A DNA stretch of 64,000 nucleotides from Pseudomonas benzenivorans (GCF_900100495.1 NZ_FNCT01000004.1:186001-250000), one strand, 5' to 3'. Shown: positions 18,765 to 27,945, counted from the stretch's first letter. Program-made: numbers and translations. Notes: generated by a model from the letters alone, not told the origin.

Positions 18765-19451
18765 TTGCGCCGTTTTCTGCTGCTGTTGGTGTTGGCCGTG
18801 TTCGCGGTGCCGCTGGCCATCCAGCAGAAGTGGCTCGCTGTGCCGCCGCGCTGGGATCCTTGGGCGCCGCTGGATATCAGGCTGGCGCCGAACCTGTTGA
18901 CCCCGTTCAAGCTCTGGCGCCTGCAGGATGATCCCGCGCTCTGTCGGCAGGCCCTGGCCACCTCGCCGTTGCGCTACACGGCCCTGGCCGATAGCGCGCC
19001 GGCGGCCGATTGCCCGTTGCAGAACAGCCTGCGCATTCAGGCCTCGGGGCTGCGTTTGAGCAGCAGCTTTATCGCCAGCTGTCCGCTGGCGGCGGCCTTT
19101 GGCCTGTTCGAACGGCATGCCTTGCAGCCTGCGGCACAGGAGGTATTCGGCCAGCCGGTGGCGCTGGTCGAGCATCTCGGCAGCTTCGCCTGCCGCACCA
19201 TCTCGGGTAGCCAACGCCGCAGCCAGCACGCCTCGGCCAATGCCCTGGACATCGCCGGGTTTCGCCTGCGCGACGGGCGGCGCATCAGCGTGCTGCGTGA
19301 CTGGCCGGGCGAGGGCGCCGAGGCGCGGTTTTTGCGCCAGGTGCAGCAAGGCGCCTGCGACAGCTTCAATGTCACGCTCGGGCCGGACTACAACGCCGCC
19401 CATCGCGATCATTTTCATGTCGATATGGGCCTGTTGCGCATGTGCCGTTAG
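18765..19451 (+). CDS. Extensin-like C-terminal domain protein, membrane anchored
   Basis: 228 residues. One N-terminal hydrophobic helix (FLLLLVLAVFAVPLAI) acts as anchor or signal, followed by the extensin-like C-terminal domain, a relative of the DD-peptidase/LAS fold. The metal-binding pattern is present: SQHASANALDIAG (His155, Asp162) and HRDHFHVDMG (His213, His216, His218). Conserved Cys pairs (DPALC, DCPLQ, SCPLA, SFACR, ACDSF) suggest a periplasmic, disulfide-bonded protein. It may act on peptidoglycan; the substrate is unproven. Start TTG 18765, nine bases after the previous stop, has GAGGG upstream. Confidence 0.8.
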   Translation: MRRFLLLLVLAVFAVPLAIQQKWLAVPPRWDPWAPLDIRLAPNLLTPFKLWRLQDDPALCRQALATSPLRYTALADSAPAADCPLQNSLRIQASGLRLSSSFIASCPLAAAFGLFERHALQPAAQEVFGQPVALVEHLGSFACRTISGSQRRSQHASANALDIAGFRLRDGRRISVLRDWPGEGAEARFLRQVQQGACDSFNVTLGPDYNAAHRDHFHVDMGLLRMCR

Positions 19452-19596
19452 CGTCTGCCCGGTTCGTTGGCTGCGCCAGCGGCAGCCAGGCGGCAAACTC
19501 GGGGCGGCCGGAATCCGCCGGGTCTGGCAGAATGCCGGGTTAATCGGCTAGCGGCGCTCCGCGGCCGAATTGAACATTTTCTGAGCAGAGTTAGCG

Positions 19597-20379
19597 ATGA
19601 GTGACGAACGGCTTAACGCCAGCATTCGCATGGAAGCCTTGGCCCCGCAGCTGGCCGATGCCGCCGCCGCATGGGCCGTGCGCCTGGGATTGCCGCAAGG
19701 CGGCGAGGCGCAATTCGCCTTGCAGCTGGGCGAGGCGGGTTTGCAACTGGTCGAGCTGGGTCCGCAGGCGCCGGGGCCGGTGCGGGTGGATTTCGTCGAG
19801 GGCGCGGTGGCCCATCGCCGGCTGTTTGGCGGTGGCAGCGGGCAGATGATCGCCAAGGCGGTGGGCGTGCAGCCGGGCGTGCGCCCGCGGGTGCTGGATG
19901 CCACCGCCGGGCTGGGCCGCGATGCCTTCGTCCTGGCCAGTCTGGGCTGCGCGGTGACCCTGATCGAGCGCCAGCCGCTGATCGCCGCCTTGCTGGAAGA
20001 CGGCCTGGCGCGCGCCCTGGCGGACCGCGAGGTGGGTCCTATCGCCGCGCAGATGCGCCTGATGACCGGCAACGCCATCGAGCTGATGACTGGCTGGCAG
20101 GGCGAGCCGCCGCAGGTGATCTACCTCGACCCGATGTTCCCCCACCGCGACAAGAGCGCACTGGTGAAAAAGGAGATGCGCCTGTTCCGCCCCTTCGTCG
20201 GCGACGACCTGGATGCCCCGGCCCTGCTGGCCGCGGCCCTGGCCCTGGCCAGCCACCGGGTGGTGGTCAAGCGCCCGCGCAAGGCGCCGGTCATCGACGG
20301 TCCCAAGCCCGGCTTTGCGCTGGAAGGCAAGTCCAGCCGCTACGACATCTATCCGAAGAAGACCCTGGGCAAAGGCTGA
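19597..20379 (+). CDS. rsmJ: 16S rRNA (guanine1516-N2)-methyltransferase RsmJ
   Basis: 260 residues. The SAM-binding Rossmann motif is [20 protein letters not shown], and the family-specific catalytic segment is [19 protein letters not shown]. RsmJ methylates G1516 of 16S rRNA in the small subunit. The start ATG 19597 follows AGAGTTAGCG. Its TGA directly abuts the complement of the mexL stop (TGATCA), so the two genes are convergent with no gap and any transcript end must lie inside the neighbour. Confidence 0.95.
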   Translation: MSDERLNASIRMEALAPQLADAAAAWAVRLGLPQGGEAQFALQLGEAGLQLVELGPQAPGPVRVDFVEGAVAHRRLFGGGSGQMIAKAVGVQPGVRPRVLDATAGLGRDAFVLASLGCAVTLIERQPLIAALLEDGLARALADREVGPIAAQMRLMTGNAIELMTGWQGEPPQVIYLDPMFPHRDKSALVKKEMRLFRPFVGDDLDAPALLAAALALASHRVVVKRPRKAPVIDGPKPGFALEGKSSRYDIYPKKTLGKG

Positions 20380-21018
20380 TCAGTCGGGCCGGTAGGCCCG
20401 CATAAACAGCTCCACCACGTCCCGCACCTGCTGCTCGGCGGCGTCGCCGGTCTGCGGACCGCAGCAGCCGATCAGCAGGCGGAAGTTGGCGCTGCCCTTG
20501 ATCAGGCAGAAGAACTGGTCGGCGGCGCTCTGCGGCTTGGCGATGCGCAGCTTGCCGGCCTTGTCGGCCTGGCTCAGCAGCCCTTCCATCTCGTTCAGCA
20601 CGCGCTGCGGGCCGGCGTCGAAGAACAGCTGCGAGAGTTTCGGATCCTGGCTGCCCAGGGTCACCATCAGGCGATGCAGCTCGACGGATTCGCGGCTGTT
20701 GATCAGCGCATGGAAGGCGCGGCCGATATTCAGCAGCACCGCCTCGATGGGCGCGTCCTCCGCCAGCTCGAACAGCAACTCCGGCAACTGCTCCTCGCAC
20801 TTGGCCTTCACCGCCGCGGAAAACAGCGTCTCCTTGTCGGTGAAGTGGCTGTACACCGTCAGTTTCGATACCCCGGCTTCGGCGGCGATGGCGTCCATGC
20901 TGCTGCCGTCGTAGCCGCGGCGCAGGAACAGGGTTTTCGCCGCCTCCAGGATGGCTTGGCGTTTGGCGAGGTTTTTTGGGCGGCCTGGGCCGCTGGGCGG
21001 TAACAACTTGTTAGGCAT
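20380..21018 (-). CDS. mexL: TetR-family repressor of the mexJK pump
   Basis: 212 residues, the length I recall for MexL. The N-terminal HTH is RQAILEAAKTLFLRRGYDGS followed by MDAIAAEAGVSKLTVYSHFT, with a helical ligand-binding domain behind it. It is divergent from mexJ across a 91-base gap, as in the known mexL-mexJK locus of P. aeruginosa, where MexL represses mexJK and itself. The gene looks intact with no truncation, so the pump is presumably repressed here. The inducer is unknown. Confidence 0.8.
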   Translation of the reverse strand: MPNKLLPPSGPGRPKNLAKRQAILEAAKTLFLRRGYDGSSMDAIAAEAGVSKLTVYSHFTDKETLFSAAVKAKCEEQLPELLFELAEDAPIEAVLLNIGRAFHALINSRESVELHRLMVTLGSQDPKLSQLFFDAGPQRVLNEMEGLLSQADKAGKLRIAKPQSAADQFFCLIKGSANFRLLIGCCGPQTGDAAEQQVRDVVELFMRAYRPD

Positions 21019-21031
21019 TGGTCGCTTTTAA

Positions 21032-21074
21032 TACTGGACTGGTGAGTTTGCTATTTTTACTATACCTGGCAGTA
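21032..21074. promoter_or_regulatory. Candidate operator in the mexL-mexJ intergenic region
   Basis: Inverted arms TACTG (21032-21036) and CAGTA (21070-21074) lie within TACTGGACTGG and ACCTGGCAGTA. They flank an AT-rich core (CTATTTTTACTATA) that could hold both divergent promoters. The placement suits a MexL site; the arms are short. Confidence 0.35.
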
Positions 21075-21109
21075 CAAATATTCCAAACCTTCTCGAAAGG
21101 TCATTCATC

Positions 21110-22213
21110 ATGTTCCGCCAGATATTGTCCGCTGCTATTCCTGCCAGCCTTATCGCGCTTCTCGCCGCCTGCGGCAATGGCGAGCAGGCTGCGCAATCCA
21201 TTCGCCCGGTCATGGTGGTGCAGCCGCAACCGGCGGCCGAGTCGATGGACACCTACCCCGGCGAGGTGCGCGCGCGCCTGGAGCCCGAGCTGGCGTTCCG
21301 CATCGGCGGCAAGGTGGCCAAGCGTCTGGTCGAGGTGGGCCAGCGGGTGAAGAAGGACCAGCCCCTGGCGGAGCTGGACCCGCAGGATGTGCGCCTGCAG
21401 CTGGAAGCCACTCGTGCGCAGGTCGCGGCGGCCGAGGCCAACCTGCGACTGGTGCGTGCCGAGCGCGACCGCTACCAGAAGCTGCAGGAGCGCAACCTGG
21501 TTAGCCGCTCGCAGTACGACAACGCCGAGAACCTCTACCGCTCCGGCGAGGCGCGGCTCAAGCAGATCAAGGCCGAGTTCAACGTGGCCGACAACCAGGC
21601 CGGCTACGCCGTGCTGCGCGCCTCGCAGGACGGGGTGATCGCCCGGCGCATGGTCGAGGTCGGCCAGGTCGTGGCGGCCGGGCAGACGGTGTTCACCCTG
21701 GCCGCCGATGGCGAGCGCGAAGTGCTGATCAACCTGCCGGAACAAGCCTTCGAGCGCTTCAAGGTCGGCCAGACGGTCGCGGTCGAACTGTGGTCGCAGC
21801 CGGACCGGCGCTTCCCCGGACGGATTCGCGAGATGTCGCCGGCGGCCGATGCGCAGTCGCGCACCTTCGCCGCCCGCGTGGCCTTCAGCGAGGGCGAGGT
21901 GCCCGCCGAGTTGGGCCAGAGCGCGCGGGTGTTCATCGCCCATGACGGCGAGGTGCCGCTGGCGGTGCCGCTGTCGGCGCTGACCGCCGAACAGGGCCGG
22001 CCCTATGTCTGGGTGGTCGATCCGCAGGATTCCACGCTCAAGCGCACGCCGGTGCGCATCGGCGCCTACGGCGAGAAGCTGGTGCCGGTGCTCGAAGGCC
22101 TGCAGGCGGGCGATTGGCTGGTCGCCGCCGGCGTCCAGATGCTGCGCGAAGGCCAGCAGGTGCGCCCGGTCGACCGCGATAACCGTGCGGTCAAGCTGGT
22201 GGCCAAGGAGTAG
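21110..22213 (+). CDS. mexJ: RND efflux periplasmic adaptor MexJ
   Basis: The 367-residue membrane fusion protein of an RND pump, linking the inner-membrane transporter to an outer-membrane channel. A lipoprotein signal ends in LAAC (Cys21). The lipoyl/barrel domain (PELAFRIGGKVAKRLVEVGQ) and the alpha-hairpin (about residues 95-150, rich in Arg, Gln and Glu) follow. The second lipoyl half (GYAVLRASQDGVIARRMVEV) and beta-barrel come after that. mexK starts six bases after the stop. No outer-membrane channel gene lies next to it, as in the known mexJK locus, which borrows OprM or OpmH. Confidence 0.82.
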   Translation: MFRQILSAAIPASLIALLAACGNGEQAAQSIRPVMVVQPQPAAESMDTYPGEVRARLEPELAFRIGGKVAKRLVEVGQRVKKDQPLAELDPQDVRLQLEATRAQVAAAEANLRLVRAERDRYQKLQERNLVSRSQYDNAENLYRSGEARLKQIKAEFNVADNQAGYAVLRASQDGVIARRMVEVGQVVAAGQTVFTLAADGEREVLINLPEQAFERFKVGQTVAVELWSQPDRRFPGRIREMSPAADAQSRTFAARVAFSEGEVPAELGQSARVFIAHDGEVPLAVPLSALTAEQGRPYVWVVDPQDSTLKRTPVRIGAYGEKLVPVLEGLQAGDWLVAAGVQMLREGQQVRPVDRDNRAVKLVAKE

Positions 22214-22218
22214 TCCCG

Positions 22219-25200
22219 ATGGGTTTCAACCTTTCCGCCTGGGCGCTGCACAATCGCCAGATCGTCCTCTACATCATGCTGCTGTTGGCGATAGTCGGTG
22301 CCATTTCCTACACCAAGCTGGGCCAGAGCGAGGATCCGCCGTTCACCTTCAAGGCCATGGTGGTGCGCACCAACTGGCCGGGCGCGAGTGCCGAGGAAGT
22401 CTCGCGCCAGGTCACCGAGCGCATCGAGAAGAAGCTGATGGAGACCGGCGAGTACGACAGGATCGTCTCCTTCTCCCGTCCCGGCGAGTCCCAGGTGACC
22501 TTCATCGCCCGCGATTCCATGCATTCGGCCGAGATCCCCGAGCTCTGGTACCAGGTGCGCAAGAAGGTCGGCGATATTCGCCATACCCTGCCGCAAGGCA
22601 TCCAGGGCCCGTTCTTCAACGACGAGTTTGGCACCACCTTCGGCAATATCTACGCCCTGACCGGCGACGGTTTCGACTACGCCGTGCTCAAGGACTACGC
22701 CGACCGCATCCAACTGCAGCTGCAGCGGGTCAAGGACGTCGGCAAGGTCGAGCTGCTCGGCCTGCAGGACGAGAAGGTCTGGATCGAACTGTCCAACACC
22801 AAGCTGGCGACCCTCGGCCTGCCGCTGGCGGTGGTGCAGCAGGCGCTGGATGAGCAGAACGCGGTGGTCACCGCCGGCTTCTTCGAAACCGCTTCGGACC
22901 GCGTGCAACTGCGGGTGAGCGGGCGCTTCGAGACGGTCGAGCAGATCCGCGACTTCCCCATCCGGGTGGCCGAGCGCACCTTCCGCATCGGCGATGTGGC
23001 CGAGGTCAAGCGCGGCTTCAACGACCCGCCGGCGCCGCGCATGCGCTTCATGGGCGAGGACGCCATCGGCCTGGCGGTGTCGATGAAAAGCGGCGGCGAC
23101 ATCCTGGTGCTCGGCCAGGCGCTGGAAGGCGAGTTCGCCCGCCTGCAGGAAACCCTGCCGGCCGGCATGCAGCTGCGCAAGGTCTCGGATCAACCGGCGG
23201 CGGTGAAGACCGGGGTCGGCGAGTTCGTCCGCGTGCTCACCGAAGCCGTGATCATCGTGCTGCTGGTGAGCTTCTTCTCCCTCGGCCTGCGCACCGGCCT
23301 GGTGGTGGCGCTGTCGATCCCGCTGGTGCTGGCGATGACCTTCGCCGCCATGTACTACTTAGGAATAGGCCTGCACAAGATTTCCCTCGGTGCGCTGGTG
23401 CTGGCCCTGGGCCTCTTGGTGGACGACGCGATCATCGCCGTGGAGATGATGGCGATCAAGATGGAGCAGGGCTACGACCGGCTCAAGGCCGCCAGCTTCG
23501 CCTGGACCAGCACGGCGTTCCCGATGCTCACCGGTACCCTGATCACCGCCGCCGGCTTCCTGCCGATCGCCACCGCGCAGTCCGGCACCGGCGAGTACAC
23601 CCGCTCGATCTTCCAGGTGGTGACCATCGCCCTGCTGGTGTCGTGGATCGCCGCGGTGGTCTTCGTGCCCTACCTGGGCGCCAAGCTGCTGCCGGACCTG
23701 GCCAAGCTGCATGCGGCCAGCCACGGCGGCAGCGCCGAGGGCCACGACCCCTATGCGACGCCGTTCTACCAGCGCGTAAGGCGCGCGGTGGAGTGGTGCG
23801 TGCGCCGGCGCAAGACGGTGATCCTGCTGACCCTCGGCCTGTTCGTCGCCGCCATCGCGCTGTTCCGCTTCGTGCCGCAGCAGTTCTTCCCGGCCTCCGG
23901 GCGCCTGGAACTGATGGTCGACCTCAAGCTCGGCGAGGGCGCCTCGCTGAGCGCCACCGAGGCCGAGGTCAAGCGTCTCGAGCAGCTGCTCGACCAGCAT
24001 GAGGGCATCGACAACTACGTGGCCTATGTCGGCACCGGCTCGCCGCGTTTCTACCTGCCGCTGGATCAGCAACTGCCGGCCGCCAGCTTCGCCCAGTTCG
24101 TGGTGCTGACGAAAAGCATCGAGGACCGCGAACAGGTGCGCAACTGGCTGATCGCGACCGTCGGCGAAGAGTTCCCGACCCTGCGCACGCGCATCGCGCG
24201 TCTGGAGAACGGCCCGCCGGTCGGCTATCCGGTGCAGTTCCGCGTCTCCGGCGAGCATATCGACGAGGTCCGCGCGCTGGCGCGCCGGGTGGCGGACAAG
24301 GTGCGCGAGAACCCGCATGTGGCCAACGTGCACCTGGATTGGCAGGAGCCGAGCAAGGTGGTGCGCCTGAACATCGACCAGGAGCGCGCCCGTGCCCTGG
24401 GCGTGAGCAGCGCCGACCTGTCGGGCTTCCTGCAGCGCTCGCTGACCGGCGCGCCGGTCAGCCAGTACCGCGAAGGCAACGAGCTGATCGAGATCCTTCT
24501 GCGCGGCACCCTCAGCGAGCGCCAGCAACTCGGCCTGCTGCCGAGCCTGGCGGTAACCACCGACAGCGGCAAGAGCGTGCCGCTGGCGCAGATCGCCACC
24601 CTCGAGTACGGCTTCGAGGAAGGCATCATCTGGCACCGCAACCGCCTGCCGACCGTCACCGTGCGCGCCGACGTGTATGGCCAGCAGCAGCCGGCCAGCC
24701 TGGTCGCGCAGATCCTGCCGACCCTCGAGCCGATCCGCGCCGCGCTGCCGGACGGCTACCTGCTGGATGTCGGCGGCACGGTCGAGGACTCGGCGCGCGG
24801 GCAGAAGTCGGTGAACGCCGGCGTGCCGCTGTTCATCGTGGTGGTGCTGACCCTGCTGATGCTGCAACTGAAGAGCTTCTCGCGCTCGGCCATGGTGTTC
24901 CTCACTGCGCCGCTGGGGCTGATCGGCGTAACCCTGTTCCTGCTGCTGTTCCGCCAGCCGTTCGGCTTCGTCGCCATGCTCGGCACCATCGCCCTGGCCG
25001 GGATGATCATGCGCAACTCGGTGATCCTGGTCGACCAGATCGAGCAGGACATCGCCGCCGGCCTGGACCGCTGGCAGGCGATCATCGAGGCCACGGTACG
25101 GCGCTTCCGGCCCATCGTGCTGACCGCCCTGGCGGCGGTGCTGGCGATGATCCCGCTGTCGCGCAGCGTGTTCTTCGGGCCGATGGCGGTGGCCATCATG

Positions 25201-25299
25201 GGCGGCCTGATCGTCGCCACCGCGCTGACCCTGCTGTTCCTGCCGGCGCTCTACGCGGCCTGGTTCAGGGTCAGGCAAGCGCCGCGCGAGGCAGCCTAG
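22219..25299 (+). CDS. mexK: RND efflux transporter MexK
   Basis: A 1026-residue inner-membrane RND transporter of the AcrB superfamily. It has TM1 near residues 12-30, a large periplasmic loop, the TM2-6 block from about residue 340, a second loop, and TM8-12 at the C-terminus. The proton-relay Asp pair in TM4 is present (LALGLLVDDAIIAVEMM). It is clearly closer to the MexK/VmeK-type group than to MexB-type drug pumps, e.g. SEDPPFTFKAMVVRTNWPGA near the start. The P. aeruginosa pump exports triclosan and erythromycin; that substrate range is assumed, not seen. Confidence 0.85.
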   Translation: MGFNLSAWALHNRQIVLYIMLLLAIVGAISYTKLGQSEDPPFTFKAMVVRTNWPGASAEEVSRQVTERIEKKLMETGEYDRIVSFSRPGESQVTFIARDSMHSAEIPELWYQVRKKVGDIRHTLPQGIQGPFFNDEFGTTFGNIYALTGDGFDYAVLKDYADRIQLQLQRVKDVGKVELLGLQDEKVWIELSNTKLATLGLPLAVVQQALDEQNAVVTAGFFETASDRVQLRVSGRFETVEQIRDFPIRVAERTFRIGDVAEVKRGFNDPPAPRMRFMGEDAIGLAVSMKSGGDILVLGQALEGEFARLQETLPAGMQLRKVSDQPAAVKTGVGEFVRVLTEAVIIVLLVSFFSLGLRTGLVVALSIPLVLAMTFAAMYYLGIGLHKISLGALVLALGLLVDDAIIAVEMMAIKMEQGYDRLKAASFAWTSTAFPMLTGTLITAAGFLPIATAQSGTGEYTRSIFQVVTIALLVSWIAAVVFVPYLGAKLLPDLAKLHAASHGGSAEGHDPYATPFYQRVRRAVEWCVRRRKTVILLTLGLFVAAIALFRFVPQQFFPASGRLELMVDLKLGEGASLSATEAEVKRLEQLLDQHEGIDNYVAYVGTGSPRFYLPLDQQLPAASFAQFVVLTKSIEDREQVRNWLIATVGEEFPTLRTRIARLENGPPVGYPVQFRVSGEHIDEVRALARRVADKVRENPHVANVHLDWQEPSKVVRLNIDQERARALGVSSADLSGFLQRSLTGAPVSQYREGNELIEILLRGTLSERQQLGLLPSLAVTTDSGKSVPLAQIATLEYGFEEGIIWHRNRLPTVTVRADVYGQQQPASLVAQILPTLEPIRAALPDGYLLDVGGTVEDSARGQKSVNAGVPLFIVVVLTLLMLQLKSFSRSAMVFLTAPLGLIGVTLFLLLFRQPFGFVAMLGTIALAGMIMRNSVILVDQIEQDIAAGLDRWQAIIEATVRRFRPIVLTALAAVLAMIPLSRSVFFGPMAVAIMGGLIVATALTLLFLPALYAAWFRVRQAPREAA

Positions 25300-25354
25300 G
25301 CCGGTTAAAGCCCGGCCAGGCGGCCAGGCTTGACTGTGGGCACCGCCATCGTCC

Positions 25355-25414
25355 GGCAGGGTGTGCCGTGCGCGCCATTGGTCGCTGCACCTGGTGCGCA
25401 TGGCGCACCCTACG
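25355..25414. repeat. Palindromic intergenic repeat, family B, copy 2
   Basis: GCAGGGTGTGCCGTGCGCGCC at the left and TGGTGCGCATGGCGCACCCTACGC at the right can pair. It lies between the convergent mexK and kinase genes. Confidence 0.75.
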
Positions 25415-25445
25415 CAGGCAAGCCGCCGCGGCGGGGGAATTCAAA

Positions 25446-27026
25446 TCAGAAGATGCTGTTCCACAGGCGCTTGAAGGCATTCGACTCGGTCGGCTCCGCG
25501 CTGGCCGGCGGTTGCTCCGCGGCGGGTGGTGGCGGCGCAGCGGACGGGCGCGGCGCTTGGCCACTGCGTGGGCGCTGCTCGTGCTGGTCCCGGAGCTCGA
25601 GCAGTTCGGGGCTGTCCGGACGGGCTTCCAGGCCATGCTTGATGTAGGCCCGCGCCAGGTCGTAATCGCCCTTGGCATAGGCGTCCTCGCTCATCCCGGC
25701 GTAGAGCAGCGCCACCTGGTTCAAGCCGGCCAGCGCCTGGGCATGCCCCGGCGCCAGGCGGAGTATCTGCCGGTAATAGAACACCGCACTGTCATCCTCG
25801 GGCTCCAGCAGGTGCTCCTCGGCGATGCGCTGCTCGGCCAGTTGTCGGTAGCCGGCGATCCGCGCCGCGGCTACCCGTTGCAGGCCCTGCCGGGCCTCCG
25901 CGCTGGCTTCGTCGAGCTGCAAGGCCCGGTTGAAGAAATACTCGGCGTTGTCCTGCGCCGGCTCGACCAGTTGGCCTTCGGCCAGGCGCTGTTCGCCACG
26001 CGCCAGCAGCTCGGCGAGCTTCAGCTGCTGCTGGAGGTACAGGCCGGTGCCGCTGGCGGCACCGATCAGCAGCAGGCTGCCGAGTGCCCACAGCGCCAGG
26101 CGCCTGTCCGGGCTGCGCCGGCGGGCGGGCTCGGCCTGGGGCGGCGCAGCATCGATCAGCGCCGGCGCGAAGCGGGTAGATTCCAGCTCCACCTCGCTGG
26201 GCTGGTCCGGTTCGTCCAGTCGCTCTGGCTGGTCCAGCTCATCGAGTGCCTGCAGCAGTGCCCGGCAGTCGGCGAAGCGCTGGTTCGGGTCCTTCGCCAG
26301 CATCCGCTCGAGCAGCGCCTTGTACGGGCTGATGTGCGCCGGCAGGCTCGGCGGCGGCATCTGCACGTGGTTCATCACGGTCTGGGTATAGCTGGCGCCG
26401 CGGAACGGATTGGTGCCGATGAGCATCTCCAGGAGGATGACGCCCAGGCTGTAGATGTCGGTGCGGATATCCAGCGGCTGGCACTGCGTCTGTTCCGGGC
26501 TGCTGTAGGCCGGGCTGCCGACCGCGATGCCGAGCCCGGTGAGCTCGCTGTCCATCTCCAGCGCCTTGGCGATGCCGAAATCGGTGATCACCACCGTGCC
26601 GTCGCTGCGGAAGAGGATGTTCGCCGGCTTGATATCGCGGTGGATCAGGCCCTGCTCATGCACCACGGCGAGGCCGGTGGCGATCTGCCGGACGATCTCC
26701 AGGGCGCGCCTCGGCTCGAATACCTCGCCCTTGTGCCGGGCCAGGTCGCCGCCGCCGACGAATTCCATGGCCAGGTAGTAGCGGCCATCGGCCAGTCTGT
26801 CGATGTCGTGGATGGTGATGATCGTGGGGTGGTGCAACGAGGCGACGATATGCCCCTCGCGGATGAAACGCTTGCTGAACGCCTCGTCATTGGCGTTGAG
26901 CAGTACCTTCACCGCCACCTTGCGGTGCAGCGACTCCTGGGTTGCCAGATAGACCTCGGCCATCCCACCCTTGCCAAGCCGGCTATGCACGCTATAGCCG
27001 GGTATCTCGGGTAATCGTTCGTCCAT
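25446..27026 (-). CDS. Membrane Ser/Thr protein kinase with C-terminal TPR-like region
   Basis: 526 residues. The N-terminal Hanks-type kinase has the Gly loop GKGGMAEV (18-25), ATP Lys40, Glu57, the catalytic loop HRDIKPAN (His129, Asp131) and DFG (149-151), so it should be active. The kinase ends near residue 285. A Pro/Glu-rich linker leads to one membrane helix (LALWALGSLLLIGAASGTG, about 309-330). The rest is Ala/Leu/Glu-rich helical repeats (FFNRALQLDEASAEARQGLQ, YYRQILRLAPGHAQALAGLN) of TPR type, predicted periplasmic. ATG 27026 begins just before the kinase domain. The substrate is unknown, and no PP2C phosphatase or type VI secretion genes are adjacent. Confidence 0.88.
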   Translation of the reverse strand: MDERLPEIPGYSVHSRLGKGGMAEVYLATQESLHRKVAVKVLLNANDEAFSKRFIREGHIVASLHHPTIITIHDIDRLADGRYYLAMEFVGGGDLARHKGEVFEPRRALEIVRQIATGLAVVHEQGLIHRDIKPANILFRSDGTVVITDFGIAKALEMDSELTGLGIAVGSPAYSSPEQTQCQPLDIRTDIYSLGVILLEMLIGTNPFRGASYTQTVMNHVQMPPPSLPAHISPYKALLERMLAKDPNQRFADCRALLQALDELDQPERLDEPDQPSEVELESTRFAPALIDAAPPQAEPARRRSPDRRLALWALGSLLLIGAASGTGLYLQQQLKLAELLARGEQRLAEGQLVEPAQDNAEYFFNRALQLDEASAEARQGLQRVAAARIAGYRQLAEQRIAEEHLLEPEDDSAVFYYRQILRLAPGHAQALAGLNQVALLYAGMSEDAYAKGDYDLARAYIKHGLEARPDSPELLELRDQHEQRPRSGQAPRPSAAPPPPAAEQPPASAEPTESNAFKRLWNSIF

Positions 27027-27150
27027 GGAAGAATCCGTGCGCAGCCGCTGATTGGGGGTATCTCCGATACTGCCGGGCCGAATGTCACCCGTCGGATCGG
27101 GTCTCGAGTTACTAAGAGCGGGGAACTTTTCCGATAGTTCCCGGTTCGCC

Positions 27151-27206
27151 GCCTGCCGCCTGCCGCCTGCCGCCTGCCGCCTGCCGCCTGCCGCCTGCCG
27201 CCGTCC
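27151..27206. repeat. Heptamer tandem repeat (GCCTGCC)
   Basis: Seven perfect copies of GCCTGCC (27151-27199) followed by one degenerate copy (GCCGTCC). It lies about 125 bases upstream of the kinase start and about 60 bases past the DUF4197 stop, in non-coding DNA. Heptamer arrays of this sort can change copy number by slippage. Confidence 0.9.
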
Positions 27207-27267
27207 TGGCGTTTCGCGCTGCGCCTGGCTGGGCAGAGCGCCGGCCTGTCGTGCCGTCAAGCCAGGC

Positions 27268-27945
27268 TCAGAGCGCGCCGAAGACCTTCTGCGCCAGGCT
27301 GGTGGCGGCGCCGGCCGGGTTCTGGCGGATGCTCGCCTCCTGCTTGGCGATCATCGCGAACAGTCCGTCCAGCGCCTGCTCGGTGACGTAGCTCTCGACA
27401 TTGGCGCTCTTCGCATCCACTGCGCCGAGGCCCGCCGCCTGGCCGGCGAAGGCGTTGTACTGCTGGGCCAGGCCGATCCGGTCGGTGGCCTGCTTGACGA
27501 TCGGCAGGAACCGGGCGCGGATCTGCTCGCGGCTGCTCTTGTTCAGGTACTGGGTGGCGGAGTCCTGCGGGCCGGCGAGGATGGCCTTGGCGTCCGCCAC
27601 GCTCATCTTCTTCACCGCATCCACCAGCAGCGCCTGGGCCTGGGGTACCGCGGCCTCGGCGGCCTGGTTCATGCTCGCCTCCAACTGCTCGACCTGGGCG
27701 CCCATGCCCATCATCTTCATGGCCCGCGCCGCCTTGCCCAGCTGGCCCGGCAACTCGATGCGCACCTGCGGGTTGTCGCTGAAGCCGCCCGGCGCGCCCA
27801 GCTGCTGGACTGCCACCTGCGCGCCCTGAATCAGCGCATCCTTCAACCCGCCGCTGGCATCACTCTGGCTCAGGTCGGCGAGGGACAGGGCAAAGGCGCT
27901 GGCGGACAGTGCCAGGCCGGCGACGAGGGTGCTGATGCGGAGCAT
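27268..27945 (-). CDS. DUF4197 family periplasmic protein
   Basis: 225 residues with a Sec signal (MLRISTLVAGLALSASAFA). The DUF4197 domain follows: SDASGGLKDALIQGAQVAV, IELPGQLGKAARAMKMMGMG, NQAAEAAVPQAQALLVDAVK and the C-terminal ESYVTEQALDGLFAMIAKQE. It is mostly helical; the function is not known. It is co-directional with the kinase downstream, separated by 241 bases that contain the heptamer array, so it may or may not share a transcript. Confidence 0.87.
   Translation of the reverse strand: MLRISTLVAGLALSASAFALSLADLSQSDASGGLKDALIQGAQVAVQQLGAPGGFSDNPQVRIELPGQLGKAARAMKMMGMGAQVEQLEASMNQAAEAAVPQAQALLVDAVKKMSVADAKAILAGPQDSATQYLNKSSREQIRARFLPIVKQATDRIGLAQQYNAFAGQAAGLGAVDAKSANVESYVTEQALDGLFAMIAKQEASIRQNPAGAATSLAQKVFGAL

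Noticed and set aside
27151..27206. CRISPR-like array
   Set aside because: Units are 7 bases with no spacers and no cas genes are present.
27027..27260. A 78-residue N-terminal extension of the kinase through the heptamer array
   Set aside because: The kinase domain starts normally after ATG 27026 and the extension is low-complexity Arg/Gln/Ala; kept only as a note under the repeat finding.
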